From Mesorhizobium sp. 113-3-3 (GTDB lineage Bacteria > Pseudomonadota > Alphaproteobacteria > Rhizobiales > Rhizobiaceae), in contig NZ_AP023243.1 of the NCBI RefSeq assembly GCF_016756495.1, positions 1,612,001 to 1,676,000 on the forward strand: a stretch of DNA of 64,000 nucleotides, written 5' to 3'. A model generated the notes under the pieces. The model did no database searches. It saw only the letters and a program-made list of their open reading frames with translations, and was not told the origin of the DNA. Both the position numbers and the translations under genes were made by a program. Of the stretch, positions 46,564 through 54,824 are shown one piece after another. The stretch's first letter is position 1; each line of letters opens with the position of its first letter.

Positions 46564-47028
46564 ATGGTTGCAGATGAACGCGAAATTGGCCCCGAATGGC
46601 TCGAAAACGGTCCCGCCTTTTCCGAGCCGTGGCAGGCGGAAGCCTTTGCGGTCGCGGTGCAGCTGTCACGAGAAGGCCATTTCGGTTGGAACGAATGGGT
46701 GAACGTCTTCTCCGAAGAGATAAGGTCATCACCTCAACGGGAAGGTGAGGCAGTCAATGCCGCCTACTACCGCCAATGGATGCTGGCCCTGGAGAAGATC
46801 GCGACGAACGCAGGTTTTCTCACAATCAAGGAGATCCGCGAATATAGCGAACACTGGCGCCGATCCTATTACCATACTGCGCATGGCCAGCCGATAGATT
46901 TCCGCAAGGATCTCGAGCCCATCCCGGACGGTGCCCTTGAGGAGCTTGATCACGATCACTCCGAGGATCACGAACATGATCACCATGTCGGTCCGGTGGC
47001 GATCAGCCCTGCACTGGCTCGACCGTAA
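46564..47028 (+). CDS. nitrile hydratase accessory protein (activator) with His/Asp-rich tail
   Basis: A 154-residue protein resembling the beta N-terminal domain (EPWQAEAFAVAVQLSREGHF; YYRQWMLALEKIATNAGFL). This is typical of NhlE/P14K-type chaperones, which deliver metallated alpha subunit by subunit exchange. Unusually, its C-terminus holds LDHDHSEDHEHDHH (about residues 128-141), a likely cobalt-binding stretch. It starts 4 bp after the beta C-half. A clear terminator closes the unit 37 bp after the stop. Confidence 0.88.
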   Translation: MVADEREIGPEWLENGPAFSEPWQAEAFAVAVQLSREGHFGWNEWVNVFSEEIRSSPQREGEAVNAAYYRQWMLALEKIATNAGFLTIKEIREYSEHWRRSYYHTAHGQPIDFRKDLEPIPDGALEELDHDHSEDHEHDHHVGPVAISPALARP

Positions 47029-47064
47029 CAACCGCCAGCCTGAAGCATCCTCCCGGATAGGCAC

Positions 47065-47090
47065 AAAAGCGGAGCTTCGGCTCCGTTTTT
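47065..47090 (+). terminator. Rho-independent terminator after nitrile hydratase genes
   Basis: Stem CGGAGC-TTCG-GCTCCG, extended by AAAAG/TTTTT pairing, with an uninterrupted T-run at 47086-47090. The UUCG tetraloop adds stability. It separates the enzyme unit from the importer genes downstream. Confidence 0.85.
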
Positions 47091-47255
47091 GTTGATGGCG
47101 TCATTTCTCGCCAGCCTTCCATACCACCACAGTTATCCGCAATTCTGTTGATGCCGACGCTTGGAGGAACCTCTTACTATCACCTTACCGGCATGCACCA
47201 AATTGTCGGCAGCCAACAAGCCGAACGAACGGCGAATGCTTCAGAGGGATAGGAC

Positions 47256-48560
47256 ATGACTCTTTCAAAGAACACGCGGGGACTGACCCGCCGCAAGCTC
47301 CTTGAGGTGGTGGGGACTGGCGCAGTCGCGGGTGCCGTTTCATCCATTCTGCCTGCACCTGCCATCGCGTCGGCGCCCACACTGCGTATTGGGTACATCA
47401 GCCCGCAGACAGGAGCTCTCGCACCATTTGCCGAAGCCGATCCCTTCATGCTCGGCAAGGTTCGTGAAGTCCTGAAAGATGGACTCAAGGTCAACGGCAC
47501 AAACTACAAGGTGGAAATCACCGCCATCGACGACCAATCGAACTCCGACCGCTCGGCAACATCCGCAAGCCAGCTCATCAATGGCAACGGCGTCAATTTG
47601 ATGCTCGCTCAGGGCGCGCTGACCAATGTACCGGTCGCTTCGCAATGCGAAGTCGCCGGTGTTCCGTGCATCACCACGATGGATCCCTGGCAGGGCTGGA
47701 TGTTTCCGCTCAATGGCAAACCCGACAAGGGCTTCAGTTACGTAAATCACTTCTTCTGGGGCATCGAGGACATCATCCAGACATTCATCGGCATGTGGGA
47801 TGGCCAGCAAACCAACAAGATAGTTGGCACCGTTTGGTCAAATGATCCCCCCGGCAAGGTTTTCGCCAACCCGGAAATCGGTTTCCCGGCATCGCTTGGC
47901 AAAGGCGGCTACAAGGTTGTCGATGTCGGGACCTTCCAGCCTGGCGCGGATGACTTCTCCCGTCAGATCGTCGCTTTCCGCGATGCCGGATGTGACATTG
48001 TCACCGGTCTGTTTGCTCCGCCCGAATGGGCTGTTTTTTGGCGCCAGGCGCAGCAACTCGGTTTCAAGCCGAAGATTGCGACCCCGGCCAAGGCGCTTCT
48101 GTTTCCATCTGGCGTCGAAGCCCTCGGCCAGAATGGCGACGGCATGTCTACCGAAATCTGGTGGGCGCCAAGCTACCCGTTCAAGTCCACGCTGACCGGT
48201 CAATCATGCAAGGAGCTTGCAGACGACTACCAGAAAACCACAAGCAAGCGATGGACGCAGCCAATTGGCGTCATTCACGCACTTTGGGAGGTCGGCATCA
48301 ATGCGCTGAAGAACGCGGCCGATCCGACAGATCCCGATGCCGTTCAGAGCGTCATCAAGAACACGAAGTTGACGACGGTGGTCGGGGACATCGACTGGGC
48401 TGGAAGCCCGATCAAGAACGTCGCGAAACTGAAGATTGCTGGCGGTCAGTGGCGTCTCCAGCCAGATGGCAAATACGATCTGAAGGTGACCTACAACAAG
48501 AACGCGCCTGAGGTCCCTGTCCAGGCGGATTTCACCATGACCCTTGGCGCGAAAGCTTAA
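47256..48560 (+). CDS. Liv/amide-type ABC transporter substrate-binding protein
   Basis: A 434-residue secreted protein. The leader has a twin-arginine-like start (LTRRKLLEVVGTGAVAG) and is cleaved near AIASAP. The mature part is a type I periplasmic binding fold of the branched-chain amino acid/amide group (RIGYISPQTGALAPFAEAD; DDFSRQIVAFRDAGCDIV; VIHALWEVGINALKNA). It heads a complete importer operon right after nitrile hydratase, so a nitrile, amide or aromatic acid is the likely ligand rather than leucine. Confidence 0.9.
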   Translation: MTLSKNTRGLTRRKLLEVVGTGAVAGAVSSILPAPAIASAPTLRIGYISPQTGALAPFAEADPFMLGKVREVLKDGLKVNGTNYKVEITAIDDQSNSDRSATSASQLINGNGVNLMLAQGALTNVPVASQCEVAGVPCITTMDPWQGWMFPLNGKPDKGFSYVNHFFWGIEDIIQTFIGMWDGQQTNKIVGTVWSNDPPGKVFANPEIGFPASLGKGGYKVVDVGTFQPGADDFSRQIVAFRDAGCDIVTGLFAPPEWAVFWRQAQQLGFKPKIATPAKALLFPSGVEALGQNGDGMSTEIWWAPSYPFKSTLTGQSCKELADDYQKTTSKRWTQPIGVIHALWEVGINALKNAADPTDPDAVQSVIKNTKLTTVVGDIDWAGSPIKNVAKLKIAGGQWRLQPDGKYDLKVTYNKNAPEVPVQADFTMTLGAKA

Positions 48561-48563
48561 GTC

Positions 48564-49322
48564 ATGGAGGCGACTGGCACGTCTCCGGCCCTCGTTGTCC
48601 AAAATGTCATAAAATCCTATGGCGGGCCGGTCGTGCTGAATGGGGTGAGCATCAAAGTCGATCCCGGGACAATTCTCGGGATCATCGGCCCCAACGGTTC
48701 GGGAAAGACTACTCTTTTCGGCGTCATTTCCGGCGCCTTTGCGCCGTCCTCAGGCGAAGTGTTTCTGAACGGGATCGACGTAACACCACTTCGTGCATCG
48801 GCTCGAGCGGTGGCCGGTATCGGCCGCACGTTCCAGATACCCCAAACCTTTGCGCACATGACGGTTTTCGAGAATGTTCTGGTCGCCGCCAGATTCGGTG
48901 CGGCCCTCCCGAACCACGAAGCTGAAACCACCGCGTTTGAGGTGCTCCAAACGTGTGGTCTTCATGATCGCGGCGATACGATCGCAGGGACGCTACCTCT
49001 TCTGGATCGCAAGCGCCTGGAACTGGCTCGAGCACTGGCGACGAGACCTTCGGTGCTTCTGCTGGACGAGATTGCGGGGGGGCTTACCGATGACGAGGCC
49101 GCGGGAGTGGCCAAGCTCGTTCAGACATTTGCACGGAGTGGCGTTGCAATCATCTGGATCGAGCACCTCGTGCATGTATTGACCAATACGGCTGATCAAC
49201 TGGCCGTTCTGGGTGATGGGCAAATTATTGCCCACGGCGATCCGCAACAGACCATGCAGATGCCGAAAGTCAGGCAGATCTACCTCGGCATGGAGCCGGA
49301 TAGCCATGATAACAGTAACTGA
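48564..49322 (+). CDS. Liv-type ABC transporter ATP-binding protein (LivG-like)
   Basis: A 252-residue ATPase with Walker A GPNGSGKTT, Q-loop GRTFQIPQTFAHMT, Walker B VLLLDEIAGGLTDDE and switch region WIEHLVHVL. The signature is unusual (LPLLDRKRLELARAL, without the LSGG core). It begins 3 bp after the binding-protein stop, and its end overlaps the second ATPase gene. Confidence 0.92.
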   Translation: MEATGTSPALVVQNVIKSYGGPVVLNGVSIKVDPGTILGIIGPNGSGKTTLFGVISGAFAPSSGEVFLNGIDVTPLRASARAVAGIGRTFQIPQTFAHMTVFENVLVAARFGAALPNHEAETTAFEVLQTCGLHDRGDTIAGTLPLLDRKRLELARALATRPSVLLLDEIAGGLTDDEAAGVAKLVQTFARSGVAIIWIEHLVHVLTNTADQLAVLGDGQIIAHGDPQQTMQMPKVRQIYLGMEPDSHDNSN

Positions 49323-50001
49323 TTTGAGGGCCGGCTACGGGCCCCTGCCGGTGCTATTTGGGATTAGCCTCGAAATGAGCCGGGGCGAGACGCTGGCTCT
49401 AATCGGCGCCAATGGCGCAGGCAAAACAACCACATTTGCCGTGCTCACGGGACGCATTAAGCCGCAATCCGGGCATGTAACCCTCCGGGGAGGCGACATC
49501 TCTTCGATGTCGCCGATGCAGATCGTTGGCGCGGGGTTGTCAATGGTGCCGGAAGGCCGTCAGCTCTTTCCAAGCCTGACGGTCGAAGAAAATCTTCTTG
49601 TCGGTGCTCATTGCCGGCGTTCCGGTCGATGGACCCTGGAGCGGGTCTACGAGATATTCCCAACGGTTGCGGAATTTCGCAAGCGACCATCCACGGCGCT
49701 TTCGGGCGGACAGCAGCAACTGGTCGCAATCGGTCGCGCCTTGATGTCCAACCCGGACGTTCTGCTATGCGACGAGCTTTCGCTTGGCCTTTCTCCCGTC
49801 GCGGTCGACACGGTCTATGTTGCGTTCGACAGGTTAAGGTCCGAAGGGCTGACCACGATCCTTGTCGAGCAGGACATTGCCAGAGCGCTTTCGGTCTCCA
49901 ACCGCTTTGCCTGCGTGCGGCACGGTCAGATCGTGCTTACCGGCGCTTCCGCTAACGCAGACCGCGCCGAAATTTCGCACGCCTATTTCGGGATGCACTG
50001 A
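49306..50001 (+). CDS. Liv-type ABC transporter ATP-binding protein (LivF-like)
   Basis: A 231-residue ATPase from ATG 49306, overlapping the LivG-like gene by 17 bp. Walker A GANGAGKTT, signature LSGGQQQLVAIGRAL, Walker B VLLCDELSLGLSP, and the LivF pattern LSMVPEGRQLFPSLTVEENL are all present. It forms the ATPase pair with the previous gene. The permease gene starts one base after the stop. Confidence 0.93.
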   Translation: MITVTDLRAGYGPLPVLFGISLEMSRGETLALIGANGAGKTTTFAVLTGRIKPQSGHVTLRGGDISSMSPMQIVGAGLSMVPEGRQLFPSLTVEENLLVGAHCRRSGRWTLERVYEIFPTVAEFRKRPSTALSGGQQQLVAIGRALMSNPDVLLCDELSLGLSPVAVDTVYVAFDRLRSEGLTTILVEQDIARALSVSNRFACVRHGQIVLTGASANADRAEISHAYFGMH

Positions 50002-50002
50002 A

Positions 50003-50863
50003 ATGTTGGAAACGCTCATCAATGGAGCACTGGTCGGAGCACTGTACGGTCTTTACGGTCTCGGTTTGTCACTGTGCTTGGGACTCATGCGACAGATCAA
50101 CATGGCGCATGGGGACTTTATCGTATTCTCTGCCTTCTTGGCGTTGCAGGTAACCGGCTTCCTCGGCATTCATCCTCTTTTGGCAATGCCCCTCATCGCG
50201 TTGATTATGTTTGCGGTGGGTTGGGCGGTGCAGCGCCTTTTCATCGAACGTACCCTTGGTCGTGGCGATATGCCGCCAATTCTCGTGACTTTCGGCTTGT
50301 CGATCATTCTCCAAAACGTGATGCTGGAGCTTTTCAGCGCCGATACGAGAAGTCTTGATCCGGGTGCGCTCGGGGCTGCGGCGGTTAAGCTTGGTCCGGT
50401 GACCGTCGGTATTCTGCCTCTCCTGACGCTTGTCGTATCAGTCGGCATTTTCGCCGTCACGGCCAAGATCTTTGGCGCCACACGCTTTGGCCGCGCAGTT
50501 CGTGCAACCTCCGACAACGAGCAAACGGCGCAGTTGATGGGGATCGCCACCAAGAAGGTATTCGCGAACGCAATGGGGGTGGCATTGGCAATATCGGCTG
50601 TCGCGGCAATCTTCTACGGAATGCGGGGAACATTCGACCCCTCGACCGGCCCCGAACGTATGCTCTTTGCTTTCGAAGCCGTCATCCTGGGAGGTCTGGG
50701 TTCCGTTTGGGGCACACTTTTCGGAGGCATTATTCTCGGCCTGTCGCAGTCCGCGGGAACGCTGATTATCCCGAGCCTCGGTCCCCTGGTCGGACACCTC
50801 GTGTTTCTTGTCGGGCTCCTCGCCGTGCCCAACGGTCTCTTCGCAAAGAGGGCGCGCACATGA
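50003..50863 (+). CDS. Liv-type ABC transporter permease (LivH-like)
   Basis: A 286-residue membrane protein from ATG 50003, with about eight helices. The characteristic NGALVGALYGLYGLGLSLCLG opening gives LivH-type membership, with GLMRQINMAHGDFIVF and the C-terminal VILGGLGSVWGTLFGG. The last codons overlap the LivM-like start (ATGA). Confidence 0.92.
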   Translation: MLETLINGALVGALYGLYGLGLSLCLGLMRQINMAHGDFIVFSAFLALQVTGFLGIHPLLAMPLIALIMFAVGWAVQRLFIERTLGRGDMPPILVTFGLSIILQNVMLELFSADTRSLDPGALGAAAVKLGPVTVGILPLLTLVVSVGIFAVTAKIFGATRFGRAVRATSDNEQTAQLMGIATKKVFANAMGVALAISAVAAIFYGMRGTFDPSTGPERMLFAFEAVILGGLGSVWGTLFGGIILGLSQSAGTLIIPSLGPLVGHLVFLVGLLAVPNGLFAKRART

Positions 50864-51876
50864 ACTCGGTTTCACCTTTTGCTCGTTCATTGTTCGCCCT
50901 GGCGATCACCGCCGCCATTCTGGTTGCCGTTCCGCTGGTGGCGTCGCGGCAAGCTGTCGTTCTAATCACGGAAGTCGCGGCGGTGTTGTCGATTGCCCTG
51001 ATGTGGAACTTGTTGGCGGGGTTCGGCGGCATTGTGTTCATGGGGTTTCAGGTTTTTATCGGTATCGGCGGCTACACCTTGTTCGTTGCAGCAAACAGCC
51101 TTGAACTGACACCTTTCCCCCTCGTCATCCTGTCGGCGCTGGTTTGCGCGACGTTCGGACTCGCCATCACGCCGGTCCTGTTCAGGTTAGGGGGCGCACA
51201 GCTTGCAATTGGTTCCTGGGTTGTTTCAGAAGTCGTGCGCCTTGTGGTGTATCACACCAATTCTCTCGGAGCCGGTGGCGGGATTTCCCTTACCGCAATG
51301 CGCGGAGTGAATCGCTCCGTCCGCATTCTGGCGACCTACAGTACGTCCGCAATAGTTCTCATGACCGCGCTTGTGCTCTGTGTCTTTCTGATGCGGGGCC
51401 GTTTCGGATTGGCTTTGCGTGCCATGAAGGATAGCCCGGTAGCCGCAGAAGCCATGGGCGTTCCGATCCGCAGGACACAGACATACATCCTTCTGATTAC
51501 GGCCGCGATTTCCGGAGCGGCCGGCGCCTGCTACTACATGATAGCCCTCCAGGTCAGCCCGACTGCCGCCTTTTCGGTGAACTGGATGGCGCTGATACTG
51601 TTTTCGGTCATCCTTGGTGGCATCGGCACCCTGGAAGGGCCCATTGTCGGCGTCGTCATCTACTTCGTGCTGCGTGAGACAATGGGCAATATCGGGTCAG
51701 TCTACTTCATCGTTCTGGGAATTCTCGCCATCGGCGTGACGCTCTTTGCGCCGGCTGGTGCGTGGGGCTTGCTAAGGACTGGGTTCAAGTTCGACGTGTT
51801 GCCCATCCGCAGGAAAATGCCCAGCGAGATAAATCTACGAGAGAGAAAAATCATCTCGGAAGCATCGCTGCTGTGA
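50860..51876 (+). CDS. Liv-type ABC transporter permease (LivM-like)
   Basis: A 338-residue membrane protein from ATG 50860 with about nine helices. LivM-type features are LMWNLLAGFGGIVFMGFQ, the cytoplasmic loop GLALRAMKDSPVAAEAMGV, and SVILGGIGTLEGPIVG. It is the last cargo gene of the putative island. Beyond it are ~200 bp without a gene (51877-52075) and then the tRNA. Confidence 0.92.
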   Translation: MNSVSPFARSLFALAITAAILVAVPLVASRQAVVLITEVAAVLSIALMWNLLAGFGGIVFMGFQVFIGIGGYTLFVAANSLELTPFPLVILSALVCATFGLAITPVLFRLGGAQLAIGSWVVSEVVRLVVYHTNSLGAGGGISLTAMRGVNRSVRILATYSTSAIVLMTALVLCVFLMRGRFGLALRAMKDSPVAAEAMGVPIRRTQTYILLITAAISGAAGACYYMIALQVSPTAAFSVNWMALILFSVILGGIGTLEGPIVGVVIYFVLRETMGNIGSVYFIVLGILAIGVTLFAPAGAWGLLRTGFKFDVLPIRRKMPSEINLRERKIISEASLL

Positions 51877-52075
51877 GTGCGTCTCTCTTGCAATTTGGTA
51901 GCTGTCGCTAAACCAAAACAGGTTCGCCAATGTGAGCTGGGTCAAGCAAGGGCTCGATCCATAGCCCTTGCGGCCACGGCTTATTTAAACGTCCGATCAA
52001 CTCCTGTTTGATCATGGGTTACGCTCGACCACAGCTGTCGCAACGAAGAATTTCTGACGGACCCTTTGAAAACAT

Positions 52076-52152
52076 TGGTGATCCCGACAGGAATCGAACC
52101 TGTGACCTACAGATTAGGAATCTGCCGCTCTATCCTACTGAGCTACGGGACC
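52076..52152 (-). tRNA. tRNA-Arg (anticodon CCT)
   Basis: Read on the minus strand the sequence folds as a full cloverleaf. The acceptor stem is GGTCCCG/CGGGATC with one G-T wobble at pair 2-71. D stem GCTC/GAGC. Anticodon loop TTCCTAA on stem GCAGA/TCTGT. T loop TTCGATT within ACAGG/CCTGT. CCA is encoded. It decodes AGG. Its 3' end is duplicated at 29910-29933. Confidence 0.95.
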
Positions 52153-52235
52153 ACGCGGTCCGACACATAACCGCTTCGGACCGTTTCGCCAAGAGGCCGA
52201 CCGCATGCAATCGGCCGGCCTTCTGGCAATAAACT

Positions 52236-53399
52236 TCAGGCGGCCAGCGCGGTTTCCGCCAGTTTCACCCAGTAGCTCATGCCGTGCGGAATGGCCTCGT
52301 CGTTGAAATCGTAGGCCGGGTTGTGAAGACCGGCGGTGTCGCCATTGCCGATGAAAATGAAGGCGCCGGGGCGGGCTTCCAGCATGTAGGAGAAATCCTC
52401 GCCGCCCATCACCGGCTGGATGCCGCGGTGGACATGGGCGTCACCGGCGACGTTGGCCGCGATATCGCTTGCAAACACCGTCTCTTCGGCATGGTTGAAG
52501 GTGACGGGGTAGTTCGCCTGGTAGTCGACTTCGATCTTGGCGCCGAAGGCGGTCGCCAGCCCGTCGCAGATGGTGCGGATGCGCTCTTCGGATTTCTTGG
52601 CGATTTCCTTGCGCAAGGTGCGCACGGTGCCGGCGATCTCGGCCGATTCCGGAATGATGTTGTAGGCGTCGCCGGCATGGAACTTGGTCACAGAGACCAC
52701 CACGGCCTCGACCGGATCGGTGCTGCGCGAGGCGATCGTCTGCAGCGCGCCGACCAGTTGGCTGGTGATGACGATCGGATCGATCGTGCCGTGCGGCATC
52801 GCGGCATGGCCGCCCCGGCCTTTCACGGTGATGGTGAATTCGGCCGTCGCGGCCATGATCGGGCCCGGGCGGATGGCGAACTGGCCGACCGGCAGGCCCG
52901 GCATGTTGTGCATGCCGAACACTTTTGCGATGTCGAATCGCTCCATCATGCCGTCCTTGACCATTTCGTTGCCGCCGCCGCCGCCTTCCTCTGCCGGCTG
53001 GAAGATGACCGCCACGGAGCCAGCGAAATTGCGCGTCTCGGCGAGGTATTTGGCCGCACCCAAAAGCATCGCCGTGTGGCCGTCATGGCCGCAGGCGTGC
53101 ATCTTGCCGGGAACGGTCGAGGCATAGGGCTTGCCGGTGATCTCGTTGAGCGGCAGCGCATCCATGTCGGCGCGCAGGCCGATGGTGGCGCCTTCACCCT
53201 GGCGGCCGCGAATGATGCCGACGACGCCGGTCTTGCCGAGGCCGGTGACCACATCGTCGCAACCGAACTCCTTCAGCTTTTCGGTGACGAAAGCCGCCGT
53301 CTTGAAGACATCGAAATTCAGCTCCGGTGTCTGGTGCAGATGCCGGCGCCAGCCGGCGACTTCGTCCTGCATTTCAGCGGCGCGGTTCAGGATTGGCAT
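52236..53399 (-). CDS. M20-family amidohydrolase (hippurate hydrolase/N-acyl amino acid deacylase-like)
   Basis: A 387-residue zinc or manganese peptidase-like hydrolase. Metal-site motifs are GLRADMDALP, HACGHDGHTAML, FQPAEEGGGGGNEM and HNMPGLPVG. The dimerisation domain follows near GRGGHAAMPHG. ATG 53399 is used; the frame extends to 53450 through a small tandem repeat and is less likely. It probably deacylates N-acyl amino acids, with hippurate only one candidate. It is the first gene on the core side of the tRNA. Confidence 0.88.
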   Translation of the reverse strand: MPILNRAAEMQDEVAGWRRHLHQTPELNFDVFKTAAFVTEKLKEFGCDDVVTGLGKTGVVGIIRGRQGEGATIGLRADMDALPLNEITGKPYASTVPGKMHACGHDGHTAMLLGAAKYLAETRNFAGSVAVIFQPAEEGGGGGNEMVKDGMMERFDIAKVFGMHNMPGLPVGQFAIRPGPIMAATAEFTITVKGRGGHAAMPHGTIDPIVITSQLVGALQTIASRSTDPVEAVVVSVTKFHAGDAYNIIPESAEIAGTVRTLRKEIAKKSEERIRTICDGLATAFGAKIEVDYQANYPVTFNHAEETVFASDIAANVAGDAHVHRGIQPVMGGEDFSYMLEARPGAFIFIGNGDTAGLHNPAYDFNDEAIPHGMSYWVKLAETALAA

Positions 53400-53441
53400 G
53401 ATGGTTCCATTCGTTGTTGGAGCAGCCGGCTTCAGCCTGGT

Positions 53442-53500
53442 GTTTTGCAATTGTGCCCGGGTTTTACAATTGTGCCCGGGGTTTTGGAATTGTGATTGTC
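53442..53500. repeat. short tandem repeat, ~20-bp unit, 2.7 copies
   Basis: Units GTTTTGCAATTGTGCCCGG, GTTTTACAATTGTGCCCGGG and GTTTTGGAATTGTG follow each other directly in the leader of the M20 gene. Each of the first two has a CAATTG core. Replication slippage is the simplest origin. Confidence 0.75.
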
Positions 53501-53653
53501 AGGCACTTTGCCATGTTGGCGTCACATAGGCTAAATAGCACCGCACCGATGCGGTCCGTTTTTTGAGGGTCGGACCTATTCTGCTGGCGGTCGCGTAACG
53601 AAATCTTACGGAGCCAGGGGCAATCAGGGCAAGAGGCGATTTCGGATTAGATC

Positions 53654-54820
53654 ATGCGGCACAGGCATTTCCTCAAACTATTCTCGGCTGGCGCAATCAT
53701 GCTGTCGGTCCTGGCTGGATCGGCGCTGGCCAATCCGGTGGTTGTCTTCGACCTGAAGAACGGCCAGATCCTGCAGCATCAGGATGCCTTCAAACGCTGG
53801 TATCCGGCCTCGCTCAGCAAGCTGATGACCGCCTATGTGACCTTCCGTGCGATCGCGGCCGGCGAGGTCCAGCTCGATTCGCCGATCAAGGTGACCAAGC
53901 ATTCCGCCGGCGAGCCGCCAAGCAAGATGGGTTTCAAGCCGGGCTCGGTGATGCGGCTCGACAATGCGCTGAAGATGATGCTGGTCAAATCGGCCAACGA
54001 CATCGCCATGGCGGTCGGTGAGAATGTCGGCGGCTCACAGGCCGCCTTCGCCGAAAGGATGAATGCCGAGGCGGCCCGGCTCGGCATGAACGGCACCCAT
54101 TTCGTCAACCCGAACGGCCTTTATTCGCCCGACCAGTACACGACGGCGCGCGACCTTTCGGTCCTGGTGATGGCGATCCGCCGCGAGTTTCCGCAATATG
54201 CGTCGTGGTTCTCGATCGAAGGTCTCGCCGTCGGCAAGAAGGCCATTCCGAACTACAATCTCCTGATCGGCCGCTATCCCGGCGCCGATGGCATGAAGAC
54301 GGGCTTCGTCTGCCCTTCCGGCTTCAACATGATCGGTTCGGCGACGCGCAACGGCCGTACGCTGGTCGCGGTCGTGCTTGGCGAGAAGTCGGCGGTCAGC
54401 CGTGCCGAGGCCGCGGCAAAACTGCTCGACCAGGGGTTCGACACGCAAGCCGCCGGCTCGGCCACCGTTGCGACGCTGGCGCCTTATGGCGACACGGTCT
54501 CGCCCAACGACATGCATGACGAGGTTTGCAAGAAGAAGACGCCGGAGGAGCAGTCCGAGGCGCCGCCTGCGGCTGCCGTCAAGGACGCGCCGAAATCGCC
54601 CTATCAGGAAAAGCTCGACCATGTGCCGACGCTGGTTGCCGTCGGCCTCGGCGGCGCGACGGGCCCGGCACCCAAGGCGATGCTCGACCAGGGCGGCCAG
54701 GAATATGCCGACGTGCCGATCCCGAGCTGGCGGCCCGACAAGCCGGTACCGGCTGGCACCGGCCCGAAAGTGGTGGGTACCGCAGCGCAAGGCGACCAGC
54801 CGGTCAAGGTCGCGAACTGA
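53654..54820 (+). CDS. D-alanyl-D-alanine carboxypeptidase (S11 family)
   Basis: A 388-residue periplasmic penicillin-binding protein with signal peptide 1-26 (cleavage at ALANP). Active-site motifs are SLSK (SxxK, in WYPASLSKLMTAY), SAN (VKSANDIAMA) and KTG (DGMKTGFVCPSG). It trims the terminal D-Ala of peptidoglycan stems. The C-terminal ~110 residues are a Pro/Ala-rich tail rather than the usual PBP5 beta domain. It is followed 4 bp later by a CobW-type gene. Confidence 0.93.
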   Translation: MRHRHFLKLFSAGAIMLSVLAGSALANPVVVFDLKNGQILQHQDAFKRWYPASLSKLMTAYVTFRAIAAGEVQLDSPIKVTKHSAGEPPSKMGFKPGSVMRLDNALKMMLVKSANDIAMAVGENVGGSQAAFAERMNAEAARLGMNGTHFVNPNGLYSPDQYTTARDLSVLVMAIRREFPQYASWFSIEGLAVGKKAIPNYNLLIGRYPGADGMKTGFVCPSGFNMIGSATRNGRTLVAVVLGEKSAVSRAEAAAKLLDQGFDTQAAGSATVATLAPYGDTVSPNDMHDEVCKKKTPEEQSEAPPAAAVKDAPKSPYQEKLDHVPTLVAVGLGGATGPAPKAMLDQGGQEYADVPIPSWRPDKPVPAGTGPKVVGTAAQGDQPVKVAN

Positions 54821-54824
54821 CCTG

